Shown one piece after another: positions 1 to 6,043 of a DNA stretch of 8,280 bases. Both the position numbers and the translations under genes were made by a program. The stretch spans positions 1 through 8,280 of the forward strand of contig JAITCV010000128.1 of assembly GCA_031282905.1 (NCBI GenBank), read 5' to 3'. Numbering within the stretch: position 1 is the first letter of the stretch; each line of letters starts with the position of its first letter. The DNA comes from Azoarcus sp. Its GTDB lineage: Bacteria; Pseudomonadota; Gammaproteobacteria; Burkholderiales; Rhodocyclaceae. The notes beneath the pieces were generated by a model. The model saw only the letters and a program-made list of their open reading frames with translations, was not told the DNA's origin and ran no database searches.

Positions 1-175
1 CTCCGGCTTGCCCTTGTCTTTCGCCTTGATCTTGAACAGGTCGCTCGGCTTGGCGCTGTCCAGCCCCGCGCGCTGCATGATTCGCTCCGCCGTCGTGGTT
101 TCGCCCTTGAACGACCACAACGACTCGAACACCTTGGCCTGACCTCGGTGAGCCGGATCGGCGCGCTGGTGATGT

Positions 176-472
176 CCAGCGCATGCTGCACTCCTTCGTC
201 AAGAAGAAGAATGGGCGGCAGTACCCGATCACGGCCACCAATCGCGGGGCGCTCACCGAGCGATGGGTGGTGCGCATGACCAACAGCACTTCGTTCGAGG
301 TGATCGGCGAGAACGTGGGCGTGATCGCCACCGGCAACACCAGCGCCGATTGCGCCCCCAACAACCCGGCGACCGGCGTGCCGTACTTCCGTCTGCCTGC
401 GCTCGGCTGGGGCAACGGCTGGGCCACAGGCAACGTGCTGCGCTTCAACACCATCGGCAGCCAGTGCCAGCG
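176..472. repeat. 6-bp direct repeat CCAGCG bounding a 291-bp insertion
   Basis: CCAGCG occurs at 176-181 and 467-472, exactly where the minus-strand host gene stops and resumes. One repeat copy plus the 285 bases between them is 291 bp, and its removal restores the host reading frame. This is the pattern of a target-site duplication or of microhomology-mediated capture. No convincing terminal inverted repeats are visible inside the repeats. Confidence 0.6.
183..466 (+). pseudogene. Fragment of a phage structural (tail-type) gene
   Basis: The plus frame reads MLHSFVKKKNGRQYP, then RWVVRMTNSTSFEVIGENVG, then GVPYFRLPALGWG and LRFNTIGSQ. This resembles internal or C-terminal parts of large structural proteins of tailed, Mu-like prophages; that assignment rests on my recall of the family and not on a search. 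The frame ends abruptly at the CCAGCG repeat, and beyond it reads into the antisense of parB. There is no start region, ribosome binding site or natural stop, so it is a passenger fragment. It probably comes from the same phage as the remnants at 1490-2228, which lie in the opposite orientation on the other side of the parB-like gene. Confidence 0.5.
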
Positions 473-508
473 TGATCGGCTCCGGGATGAAACCCAGTGG
501 TGGCTGAC

Positions 509-1408
509 TCATGAGACGTGGCCTCCACCCCAGATGCGCTCGGCCAGTTGCTTGGGCAGGGTGTCCAGCCCTTCGGCGCGCAGCAGGTTGGAGAAATGTT
601 CGTCGGCCAGCAACTGGCGCAGCGCCTTGATCACGAACAGCAGGCGCTGCTGTGCGAATTCGGCCTTCTTGACCATCAGCTTCTGCCGCTCCACCTCGTG
701 CTGGTAGTTGCGCACCAGGCTGGAGGTGGTCACGGCAGCGCCCTTGCGTGCTGGCCGGTGCGCCAGCGTTTTACCAAGGGCTCTGCGCCGCTGGAGCACG
801 CGCCGCGCCTGCATCAACTGCCCGCCGCGCAACTGGCCGCTTTCGTAGGCCTCCTGCAAGGCGGTCTGGACGGATTCCTCATCGCTCGCGCCCGCGATGG
901 TGATGGCGACGTTGAGCGGAACCCTTCCGGCCTCGACGGCGGCCAGCAGGCGTTCCTCGCCCTTCTCGAAGAGCAGCAGGATGCCCTTGATGTAGTCGAG
1001 GCTCAGGCCCGTCTTCTGCGCGATGACGCGCTTGTCGTAGCCTTGTTCACTCAACTGCTGGATGCTCATCAGCAGTTCCAGCGCACTGTATTTGCGGCGG
1101 GCGATGTTCTCGGTCAGGCTCATGATGAAGGCGTCCTCGTCGTTGACCGCGACGACCAGCGCTGGAATCTCCTTCTCACCGAGCGACTTGAACGCCTTGA
1201 GCCGGCCTTCGCCGCAGATCAGCAGGTAGCGTTTGCCATCCTCCAGATCGTCGCGCGGCGTGACCGTGACCGGCTTCTTCAGGCCGATCTTCTTGATGTT
1301 GCCGACGATCTCCTCGAACACGCGGCCATTGCGGTCGCGCGGGTTGAGCACGACGATCTGATCGACCGGGATCATCTGCAACGCGGTGGGGTGATGTGGC
1401 CTGGTCAT
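509..1408 (-). CDS. ParB/RepB-family partition protein (299 aa)
   Basis: A DNA-binding partition-type protein of the ParB/Srx superfamily with a RepB-like C-terminal region, as found on plasmids and integrative elements, where such proteins bind centromere-like sites and bridge DNA. Visible motifs are a ParB box I, CGEGRLKAFK (residues 65-74, the GExR motif), box II, LTENIARRKYS (98-108), and a helix-turn-helix at about 124-143 (YDKRVIAQKTGLSLDYIKG). The C-terminal half (150-299) is helical and basic in the RRRALGK region, ending in an LLRAEG...LPKQLAERIW segment. The start chosen is ATG 1408-1406 (MTRPHHPTALQMIPVDQI), which overlaps the upstream gene's TGA as ATGA and puts the domain at the N-terminus; a longer frame to 1498 runs into unrelated DNA. 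The downstream gene is also ATGA-coupled, so this was a tight operon. No ParA is in the window. Confidence 0.85.
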   Translation of the reverse strand: MTRPHHPTALQMIPVDQIVVLNPRDRNGRVFEEIVGNIKKIGLKKPVTVTPRDDLEDGKRYLLICGEGRLKAFKSLGEKEIPALVVAVNDEDAFIMSLTENIARRKYSALELLMSIQQLSEQGYDKRVIAQKTGLSLDYIKGILLLFEKGEERLLAAVEAGRVPLNVAITIAGASDEESVQTALQEAYESGQLRGGQLMQARRVLQRRRALGKTLAHRPARKGAAVTTSSLVRNYQHEVERQKLMVKKAEFAQQRLLFVIKALRQLLADEHFSNLLRAEGLDTLPKQLAERIWGGGHVS

Positions 1409-1490
1409 GCTGCCCTCCGAATGCGGCTGCGCTCGGCCATGCCATAGAGGCCATCCAGGGTGTCGAAGCGGTAGCTTTCGAGTTCCAGGC
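1405..1490 (-). pseudogene. 3' remnant of the gene upstream of parB
   Basis: The minus frame ending at TGA 1407-1405 reads GLELESYRFDTLDGLYGM then AERSRIRRAA, and its stop overlaps the parB start (ATGA), as expected of a real operon gene. Further upstream, near 1485-1500, the coding signal switches frame into phage sequence (YQYANGTA), so only about 28 codons of the host gene survive. The family is not recognised from this short tail. The missing 5' part is not found elsewhere in the window. Confidence 0.45.
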
Positions 1491-1777
1491 CGTGCCATTG
1501 GCGTACTGGTAGATCGAGCCGTTGGATTCCTGATCCAGAAAGTAGCTGCTGCTGTCGCCGAGGGTCTTGTAGAACACCAGCCCGCGACTGACGTGCATCA
1601 CGAAGCCCATCAGCACGAACTCGCCGGACAAGGACAGCGACGTCGCCAGCGGCCAGGGCTTGTCCTGCCCGAACAGCCCGACCAGTGGAAATGATCCTGC
1701 AGTTGCCCACCCGAGAAATGCAGCGCGTCCCACGCCGCCACCGGCGTCAAAGACGCCACGCTGTCCCACCACGCCAT
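1490..1777 (-). pseudogene. Phage structural gene remnant, frameshifted and 3'-truncated
   Basis: It begins at ATG 1777-1775, three bases after the TAA of the neighbouring phage gene: MAWWDSVASLTPVAAWDALH, then FSGGQLQDHFH. The coding signal then moves by one frame to LVGLFGQDKPWPLATSLSLS, FVMHVSRGLVFYKTLGDSSS and YFLDQESNGSIYQYANGTA. Restoring one C near 1684-1687 (CACCTGG instead of CACTGG) joins the two frames as DHFHLVGLFGQDKPW. The 3' end is lost at the junction with the parB operon near 1490. It appears to be a virion protein gene adjacent to the next one in the original phage order; the exact virion role cannot be told. Confidence 0.5.
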
Positions 1778-1780
1778 GGC

Positions 1781-2228
1781 TTACCTCCACGGCCCGGTGA
1801 TGTCGAACGCGATCTGCGCGCCCTCGGTTTCCGAGCTGTACTGTGTCCTGACCAGCAGGAACTTTTTGCCCGCCTGACCGACCACGTTGTCGACGATGGT
1901 CTGATCCGAGTACGGGCGATCCTGCGGCATCCACAGCATTCCGGGCATCAGGCCCCGCATGTGGCCCGACTCCTCGCGCACGTAGGTCGGCAGCAACCAC
2001 AGGCTGAAGTCCGGGCCGTTCGGAAATGGCATCGGCCCGCGTCCGCAGACTTGGCTGGAGTTGTTGGTGTTGAGGGACGTCAGCCCGAAGCGCACCGGGT
2101 TGCCGAGCTGGGTGTGATTGCGCAAGAGCACCTTGCCGGTCTTCGACGATGCCCACGTTCGCCCATTTGGCCCACGTCGTCGTGTAGCCGGGCGTCTTGA
2201 GGCTGTCGTCGATCAGTGGCGCGGGTTC
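1781..2228 (-). pseudogene. Phage structural gene remnant, frameshifted and 5'-truncated
   Basis: The coding signal starts in one minus frame at about 2228 (PLIDDSLKTPGYTTTWAKWA, NVG) and shifts near 2145-2155 to SSKTGKVLLRNHTQLGNPVR, then FGLTSLNTNNSSQVCGRGPM, LPTYVREESGHMRGLMPGML and a natural TAA at 1783-1781 after QIAFDITGPWR. One extra G in the GGG at about 2152-2154 explains the shift. The 3' part alone is open for 116 codons from a GTG at 2131. The style and the tight TAA-gcc-ATG junction to the next gene are typical of a phage morphogenesis operon. An in-frame TAG at 2231-2229 marks the edge of phage-derived DNA just before the AbiE promoter. Confidence 0.5.
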
Positions 2229-2233
2229 CTATC

Positions 2234-2275
2234 CATCGGTTGTTATTGACATCTACCGATGTTATGGAACAATAT
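2234..2275 (+). promoter_or_regulatory. abiE promoter with an inverted-repeat operator candidate
   Basis: A perfect -35 box TTGACA lies at 2246-2251. The best -10 candidates are AACAAT (2268-2273, 16-base spacer, 4 of 6 matches) or CAATAT (2270-2275, 18-base spacer). The -35 box is enclosed by a 7-bp perfect inverted repeat, CATCGGT (2234-2240) and ACCGATG (2255-2261), separated by 14 bases. Known AbiEi antitoxins repress their own promoter by binding inverted repeats, so this is the likely operator. Transcription would start within a few bases of the ATG at 2284, leaving almost no leader. Confidence 0.55.
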
Positions 2276-2283
2276 GCCGGATC

Positions 2284-2883
2284 ATGGACACGACCGCCGA
2301 CAAGCTGCTGGAGCTGGTGCGCACGCAAGGGCTGCTGCGCCCGCACGATCTGGCCCCGCTGGGCATCCCACGGGTGGCCCTGACGCGGGCAGTGCGGCGC
2401 GGGCAACTGGAGCGCGTCGGGCGCGGCCTGTACGGCCTCACGGTGCGTCCGGTGTCGGCCCACGGCACACTGGCCGAGGTCGCCCGGCGCGTGCCCAAGG
2501 GCGTCGTGTGCCTGCTGTCGGCGCTGCGGTTTCATGACCTGACGACGCAGGCCCCGTTCGAGGTCTGGCTGGCGATCGACAACAAGGCCGCTACCCCGAA
2601 GCTGGACTACCCGCCGCTGCGCCTCGTGCGCTTCTCCGGCGTGGCGCTGACCGAAGGCGTCGAGGAACACGCCGTCGATGGCGTCACCATCCGCGTCACG
2701 GGCGTTGCCAAGACGGTCGCCGACTGCTTCAAATACCGCAACAAGATCGGCCTCGACGTGGCGCTGGAGGCGCTCCGTGAGGCATGGAATGAAAAACGCA
2801 TGACCAGCGACGAGATCTGGCACTACGCCAAGATCGACCGCGTGGCCAACGTGATGCGTCCCTATCTGGAGAGTCTGGCATGA
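2284..2883 (+). CDS. abiEi: AbiEi antitoxin / transcriptional repressor (199 aa)
   Basis: Antitoxin of the AbiE type IV toxin-antitoxin system. Family members repress their own operon through an N-terminal winged helix and counteract the AbiEii toxin without stable complex formation. Residues 5-52 form the winged-helix antitoxin domain (LLELVRTQGLLRPHDLAPLG, then the wing motif ERVGRGLYGL at 43-52). Residues from about 65 onward are the AbiEi C-terminal domain with the characteristic VAKTVADCFKYRNKIGLDVA (141-160). The start ATG 2284 is preferred over an open frame back to 2197 because it begins at the winged helix and the promoter lies between the two. No clear Shine-Dalgarno sequence precedes it (GCCGGATC), in keeping with a nearly leaderless transcript. 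It overlaps abiEii by ATGA (2880-2883), so translation is coupled. It appears intact. Confidence 0.92.
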   Translation: MDTTADKLLELVRTQGLLRPHDLAPLGIPRVALTRAVRRGQLERVGRGLYGLTVRPVSAHGTLAEVARRVPKGVVCLLSALRFHDLTTQAPFEVWLAIDNKAATPKLDYPPLRLVRFSGVALTEGVEEHAVDGVTIRVTGVAKTVADCFKYRNKIGLDVALEALREAWNEKRMTSDEIWHYAKIDRVANVMRPYLESLA

Positions 2884-3806
2884 CCGAACCCGACAAGAGC
2901 GGGCGCAACATCGCCGCGTCGGTTCGCGCCCGGCTGCTCAACAAGGCCCGCGCCGAAAAGCTCGACTTCAACCTGCTGCTCACCCGCTACGCACTGGAGC
3001 GGATGCTGTACCGCCTGAGCATTTCCGAGCAGCGCGGGCAGTTCCTGCTCAAGGGCGCACTGCTGTTCGATATCTGGTTCGACGTGCCGTATCGCCCGAC
3101 GCACGACGCCGACCTGCTGGGCTTCGGCTCCACCGAAATCCCGCATCTGGAAAAGCTGTTCCGCGAGGTCAGCCAGATCGCAGTCGAGGATGGCATCGCG
3201 TTTCAGGCCGACACGGTGAAGGCCGCTGAAATCCGCAAGGAGGCCAACTACGCGGGCGTCCGGGTGACAATGATCGGCCTGCTCGATGGCGCGCGCTGCC
3301 CGGTGCAGATCGACATCGGCTTCGGCGATGCCGTCACGCCCGCGCCGGAGAACGTGCAGTACCCGGTCATCCTTGATGGAATGCCGCAGCCGCAATTGCG
3401 GGTCTATCCGCGCTACACGGTCGTCGCCGAAAAGCTCGAAGCGATGGTCAAGCTCGGCATCCTCAACAGCCGGATGAAGGACTACTTCGACCTGTGGGTG
3501 CTATCCCGGCATTCCGACTTCGATGGCGCGGTGCTGGCGCAGGCGATCCGCGCCACGTTCGAGCGCCGGGGCACGGGCATCCCGCTGGGCCTGCCGTTCG
3601 GCCTCACCGACGAGTTCGCCCAGCACGAGCAGAAGAACATGCAGTGGGCGGGCTTCCTGCGCAAGAACGCCTTGGAACCGATGACGCTGGCGGCGGTGAT
3701 CGAGGCGTTGCGCGAATTCCTGCTGCCCATGCTGACGGCGCTCGCGGCGGGCGATAGCTTCGACCGGCAGTGGCGGGCGGGCACGGGCTGGGACGGGATC
3801 AAGTGA
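2880..3806 (+). CDS. abiEii: AbiEii toxin, nucleotidyltransferase (308 aa)
   Basis: Toxin partner of AbiEi, a DNA polymerase beta-type nucleotidyltransferase. In studied members it is bacteriostatic, and related MenT toxins modify tRNA; for this protein the substrate is inferred only. Motifs in order: KGALLFDIWF (58-67) with RPTHDADLLG (72-81), the motif I region with D76 and D78; QIDIGFGD (143-150) as the third acidic strand; then AEKLEAMVKLGI (183-194) with KDYFDLW (200-206), the AbiEii motif IV. Length is typical of the family and no disruption is seen. The start is the ATG of the ATGA overlap with abiEi. No further gene is coupled downstream; a weak hairpin follows at 3814-3839. Codon use is like that of abiEi, suggesting the pair moved together. 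Confidence 0.92.
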   Translation: MTEPDKSGRNIAASVRARLLNKARAEKLDFNLLLTRYALERMLYRLSISEQRGQFLLKGALLFDIWFDVPYRPTHDADLLGFGSTEIPHLEKLFREVSQIAVEDGIAFQADTVKAAEIRKEANYAGVRVTMIGLLDGARCPVQIDIGFGDAVTPAPENVQYPVILDGMPQPQLRVYPRYTVVAEKLEAMVKLGILNSRMKDYFDLWVLSRHSDFDGAVLAQAIRATFERRGTGIPLGLPFGLTDEFAQHEQKNMQWAGFLRKNALEPMTLAAVIEALREFLLPMLTALAAGDSFDRQWRAGTGWDGIK

Positions 3807-3865
3807 ACGGCCAGTTCGATTCGAGTTTTGGGATCGAACCGCAGACCATCGAGGGGCGAAACGAC

Positions 3866-3913
3866 TGTTCCGTTTCTTCGTCCAATGCGATGATTTGCCG
3901 AGAAAACGGAACA
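3866..3913. repeat. 10-bp perfect inverted repeat with 28-bp spacer
   Basis: TGTTCCGTTT (3866-3875) is the exact complement of AAACGGAACA (3904-3913). With no T-tract and a long loop, it is a poor terminator. It could be a binding site for a dimeric DNA-binding or recombinase protein. Confidence 0.5.
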
Positions 3914-4013
3914 TAGCTGACCGGCTGTGCGGCCATTTCGACGTCCATTTACACCCATTTCCCGGTGTCGGGCTGCACCCTGCGGTGCGTTGGCGACCAC
4001 GCATCCCGCCCGG

Positions 4014-4072
4014 AGTAGATCGGCGTGGATGCTGAGGTCAGGCGGGCAGCGATGCCAAGGCCTGCTGCAACG
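4014..4072. repeat. Direct repeat copy 1, upstream of fic
   Basis: It shares the 19-mer CGGGCAGCGATGCCAAGGC (4043-4061) with 5501-5519, inside a longer imperfect match that starts at GTAG and includes GGATGC and GGTCAG. On the minus strand the core encodes ALASLPA before a stop (4040-4038); the other copy encodes ALASLPV before a stop. Both could be 3' ends of related lost genes. Confidence 0.55.
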
Positions 4073-4233
4073 ATCTCACGAGGCCCATCGCGTGGTTTCA
4101 GCACAATGCGAACATCAGCGGTTCACGGACATGTCCCTGCCCAGCGCGCTGATGCCCACCGCTATGGGGACGTTTCGGCATGGTTGCAGATAACGGGTTC
4201 AAGGTGGCGGTAGAATCCACCACCACTCATTGA

Positions 4234-4262
4234 CGCCCAACCGTTCTCGGTTGGGCGTTTTC
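4234..4262 (+). terminator. Strong rho-independent terminator
   Basis: CGCCCAACCG (4234-4243) pairs perfectly with CGGTTGGGCG (4248-4257) around a TTCT loop, followed by TTTTCC. It faces the plus direction, so it ends transcripts arriving from the AbiE side and insulates fic. Confidence 0.85.
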
Positions 4263-4319
4263 CTTTGCGGAATGCGGCGATTGGCGGCCCCATTCACCGC
4301 ACGCGGCGCGGAGAATGTC

Positions 4320-4355
4320 TTGCTCTTGCGGCGAATCCGGGGTTTAATCTCCGCA
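4320..4355 (+). promoter_or_regulatory. fic promoter, probably leaderless
   Basis: TTGCTC (4320-4325), a 17-base spacer and TTTAAT (4343-4348, 5 of 6 matches to TATAAT) end only six bases before the ATG at 4355. The expected start of transcription therefore falls on or next to the start codon. GGGG at 4339-4342 is too far away to be a good Shine-Dalgarno sequence. Confidence 0.5.
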
Positions 4356-5473
4356 TGGATAGCGGAGAAAAACTCTACCTCTGGCAGGCCGACGACTGGC
4401 CGAAATGGCGCCATGACTTGTCGGCGCTCACTGGGCCTTTGACCGAAGTCAGTCGCGCCCAAGGCGTGTTGCTGGGGCGACTGACCGACGTGGGCATGGC
4501 GCTGCGCGATCAGGCCAGCCTTGCCGCGCTGACCGAGGACGTCGTCAAGACCAGCGCGATCGAGGGCGAGGTGCTGAACGTCGAATCCGTGCGCTCGTCC
4601 ATCGCCCGGCGTCTGGGCGTGGACATCGGCGCAGTCGCGCCGGTGGATCGGCACGTCGAAGGCGTCGTGGAGATGGTGCTGGACGCCACCTCGAGCGCAT
4701 CTTCCCCGCTGACCGCCGAGCGGCTGTTCGGCTGGCACGCGGCGCTGTTCCCGACCGGGTATTCGGGCATGAGCAGAATCTCCATCGGCCAGTGGCGCAA
4801 CGACAGCGACGGGCCGATGCAGGTCGTGTCGGGCCCGGTGGGTCTGCGCAAGGTTCACTACCAGGCACCACCGGCCGAAGTGCTGCCTGTTGAAACCGCG
4901 AAGTTCCTGTCGTGGGCGAACGAGGAAACCGGCGAACCGGCGCTCGTGAAGGCGGGCCTTGCGCACCTGTGGTTCGTGACCTTGCACCCGTTCGACGACG
5001 GCAACGGACGCATCGCGCGCGCCGTGGGCGACCTGTTCCTCGCCCGCGCCGATGGCAGCCCGCAACGCTTCTACAGCCTGTCGGCGCAAATCCAGCGTGA
5101 CCGCAAGGACTACTACGACGTGCTGGAACGCACGCAGAAAGCTACGCTCGAGGTGACCGGCTGGTTGTCGTGGTTCCTCGCCGCGCTGGGCCGCGCCATC
5201 ACGAGCGCGCAAGGCACGGTGGACGCCGTGCTGGTCAAGGCGCGCTTCTGGCAACGCTGGGCAGGAACACCGTTGAACGAACGGCAGGTGAAACTGCTGA
5301 ACCGCCTTCTCGACGGCTTCGAGGGCAAGCTCACCAGCAGCAAGTGGGCCGCCATCGCCAAGTGCTCGCCCGACACCGCACTGCGCGACATCACGCAGTT
5401 GCTGGAACAGGGCGTCTTGAAGAGGTCGCCCGGTGGCGGGCGCAGCACCGGCTACGAGCTGAAGGGCCAGTAG
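4355..5473 (+). CDS. Fic family protein with DUF4172-type N-terminus (372 aa)
   Basis: A Fic-domain enzyme; most members transfer AMP from ATP to a hydroxyl side chain of a target protein. Residues 8-22 (YLWQADDWPKWRH and following) match the N-terminal DUF4172-type segment. The inhibitory helix carries TSAIEG (66-71), the (S/T)xxxE(G/N) motif, so this is a self-inhibited class II Fic protein. The catalytic loop HPFDDGNGRIAR (211-222) is complete, with H211, N217 and R219. A C-terminal winged helix spans about 305-368 (LNERQVKLLNRLLDGFEGKL, then DITQLLEQGVLKRSPGGG). The ATG at 4355 is chosen because upstream codons in the frame are not conserved-looking and the promoter lies just before it. 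The gene is single, insulated by a terminator upstream. The winged helix suggests autoregulation or DNA targeting, which is inferred. The target protein is unknown. Confidence 0.9.
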   Translation: MDSGEKLYLWQADDWPKWRHDLSALTGPLTEVSRAQGVLLGRLTDVGMALRDQASLAALTEDVVKTSAIEGEVLNVESVRSSIARRLGVDIGAVAPVDRHVEGVVEMVLDATSSASSPLTAERLFGWHAALFPTGYSGMSRISIGQWRNDSDGPMQVVSGPVGLRKVHYQAPPAEVLPVETAKFLSWANEETGEPALVKAGLAHLWFVTLHPFDDGNGRIARAVGDLFLARADGSPQRFYSLSAQIQRDRKDYYDVLERTQKATLEVTGWLSWFLAALGRAITSAQGTVDAVLVKARFWQRWAGTPLNERQVKLLNRLLDGFEGKLTSSKWAAIAKCSPDTALRDITQLLEQGVLKRSPGGGRSTGYELKGQ

Positions 5474-5531
5474 GCCGGTGGCGCGGATGCGGCGGTCAGA
5501 CGGGCAGCGATGCCAAGGCGCTGCTCGCCCG
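5469..5531. repeat. Direct repeat copy 2, downstream of fic
   Basis: Contains the 19-mer CGGGCAGCGATGCCAAGGC at 5501-5519 that also lies at 4043-4061, in the same orientation. It begins at the fic stop codon. The two copies bracket the terminator, promoter and fic gene as a unit of about 1.46 kb. Confidence 0.55.
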
Positions 5532-5633
5532 GATCGATTTTTGCGTGGATGCCTCCGCGTCTTGCGACCAGCGTTTGGCCCATGCCATGACTTCCTCGTA
5601 GTCGAATCGCAGACGCCGCACACGGCATCGCAT
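5496..5633 (-). CDS. Possible small protein or 3' gene remnant (45 aa)
   Basis: The minus frame from ATG 5633-5631 reads MRCRVRRLRFDYEEVMAWAK, then RWSQDAEASTQKSIR and ASSALASLPV, stopping at TGA 5498-5496. The frame stays open upstream to 5810 but looks less coding there. RLRFDYEEVMAWAKRW recalls the C-terminal end of excisionase-like helix-turn-helix proteins, which is only a resemblance. No good ribosome binding site is seen. The last codons are shared with the repeat copy at 4038-4088, so this may be the surviving end of a gene that once existed in two related forms. Confidence 0.25.
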   Translation of the reverse strand: MRCRVRRLRFDYEEVMAWAKRWSQDAEASTQKSIRASSALASLPV

Positions 5634-6043
5634 CGAGTCGTCGGATACCAAGATGATTTTTCTCGCCCGTCGCAATGGGGAATTGGCGGTGTTTCTCGTT
5701 TCTTTCGCGTCAATACCGCATCCATGCTTTTTGTGGCCAAGTCCTTTGGCGTGACGTGGCACGATTTTGCAATTTCCAATTGTGCTCTGACAGGGGGCCC
5801 GCATTTTCATCCAGACAGAGCGGTATGTTCGCTCTGGTTATTTTATTTGCAGGGCTATCTTGATTGGGCAATTGCTCTATCGAATCACAATTGGCGAAAA
5901 CGCCCGCGCGTCATCTACGCCATGATGTTTGGCCTTCAAGGCGATTTGCTTGGCCACGTTCCCGAACCGCCGCGCACGGGAGGGATTACCCTGATGAAAT
6001 ATACGCTGCGAGTGATGGCGCCGCCGATTCCGGCGTGGCCCTT
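5634..6043. other. Non-coding, lower-GC stretch
   Basis: No frame here has a credible start or a recognisable product. It holds a hairpin with a T-rich tail (5816-5849) and a distant 9-bp inverted repeat, CCAATTGTG (5776-5784) with CACAATTGG (5886-5894). Base composition is closer to the exported-protein gene on the right than to fic. Confidence 0.4.
5816..5849 (+). terminator. Candidate rho-independent terminator
   Basis: CAGAGCG (5816-5822) pairs with CGCTCTG (5830-5836) around a 7-base loop, followed by the T-rich GTTATTTTATTTG. It would stop plus-strand transcripts running on from fic, 340 bases upstream. Confidence 0.45.

Larger units (their letters stand above)
1..512 (-). pseudogene. 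Unknown operon gene split by a phage-DNA insertion (partial)
   Basis: A gene begins at ATG 512-510, overlapping the TGA of the parB-like gene by ATGA, and reads MSQPPLGFIPEPITL down to 468. The frame then enters foreign DNA (182-466). Past it, the minus strand again looks coding: LDITSAPIRLTE (about 179-144), then after a one-base shift QAKVFESLWSFKGE and IMQRAGLDSAKPSDLFKIK, running off the left edge. Joining 468 to 176 gives a seamless PEPITLDITSAPIRLTE. The shift near 141-148 is explained by loss of one G (GAGGTCAG for GAGGGTCAG, giving LTEGQAKVFE). The part after LTE has the look of a winged-helix segment, but I do not recognise the family. Position suggests a third gene of the partition operon. 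It is inactive as written unless the base deletion is a sequencing error; the insertion itself is a multiple of three and adds no stop. Confidence 0.55.
3807..4233. other. Intergenic region between abiEii and the terminator
   Basis: I see no convincing gene here. The region contains a 7-bp hairpin GTTCGAT/ATCGAAC (3814-3839, 12-base loop, no T-tract), a long-range 10-bp inverted repeat (3866-3913), one copy of a direct repeat shared with the DNA after fic (about 4014-4072), a GGACATGTCC palindrome (4127-4136), and a GGTGG/CCACC stem (4204-4222). Short open frames on both strands have no ribosome binding site and look like chance or like debris. Confidence 0.5.

Noticed and set aside
518..1447. 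309-codon plus-strand open frame
   Set aside because: It is the antisense of the parB-like gene, whose motifs and ATGA couplings are clear on the minus strand.
1176..2156. 326-codon minus-strand open frame
   Set aside because: It strings together wrong frames of the phage remnants and parB; only a short central part coincides with the true phage frame.
4190..4225. Sequence GGGTTCAA followed by CCACCACCA, resembling a tRNA 3' end
   Set aside because: The stem GGTGG/CCACC has a 9-base loop without the T-loop consensus, and no acceptor, D or anticodon arms can be folded upstream.
4199..5779. 526-codon minus-strand open frame
   Set aside because: Antisense shadow of fic, rich in Arg/Ala/Gly/Gln and without any domain.
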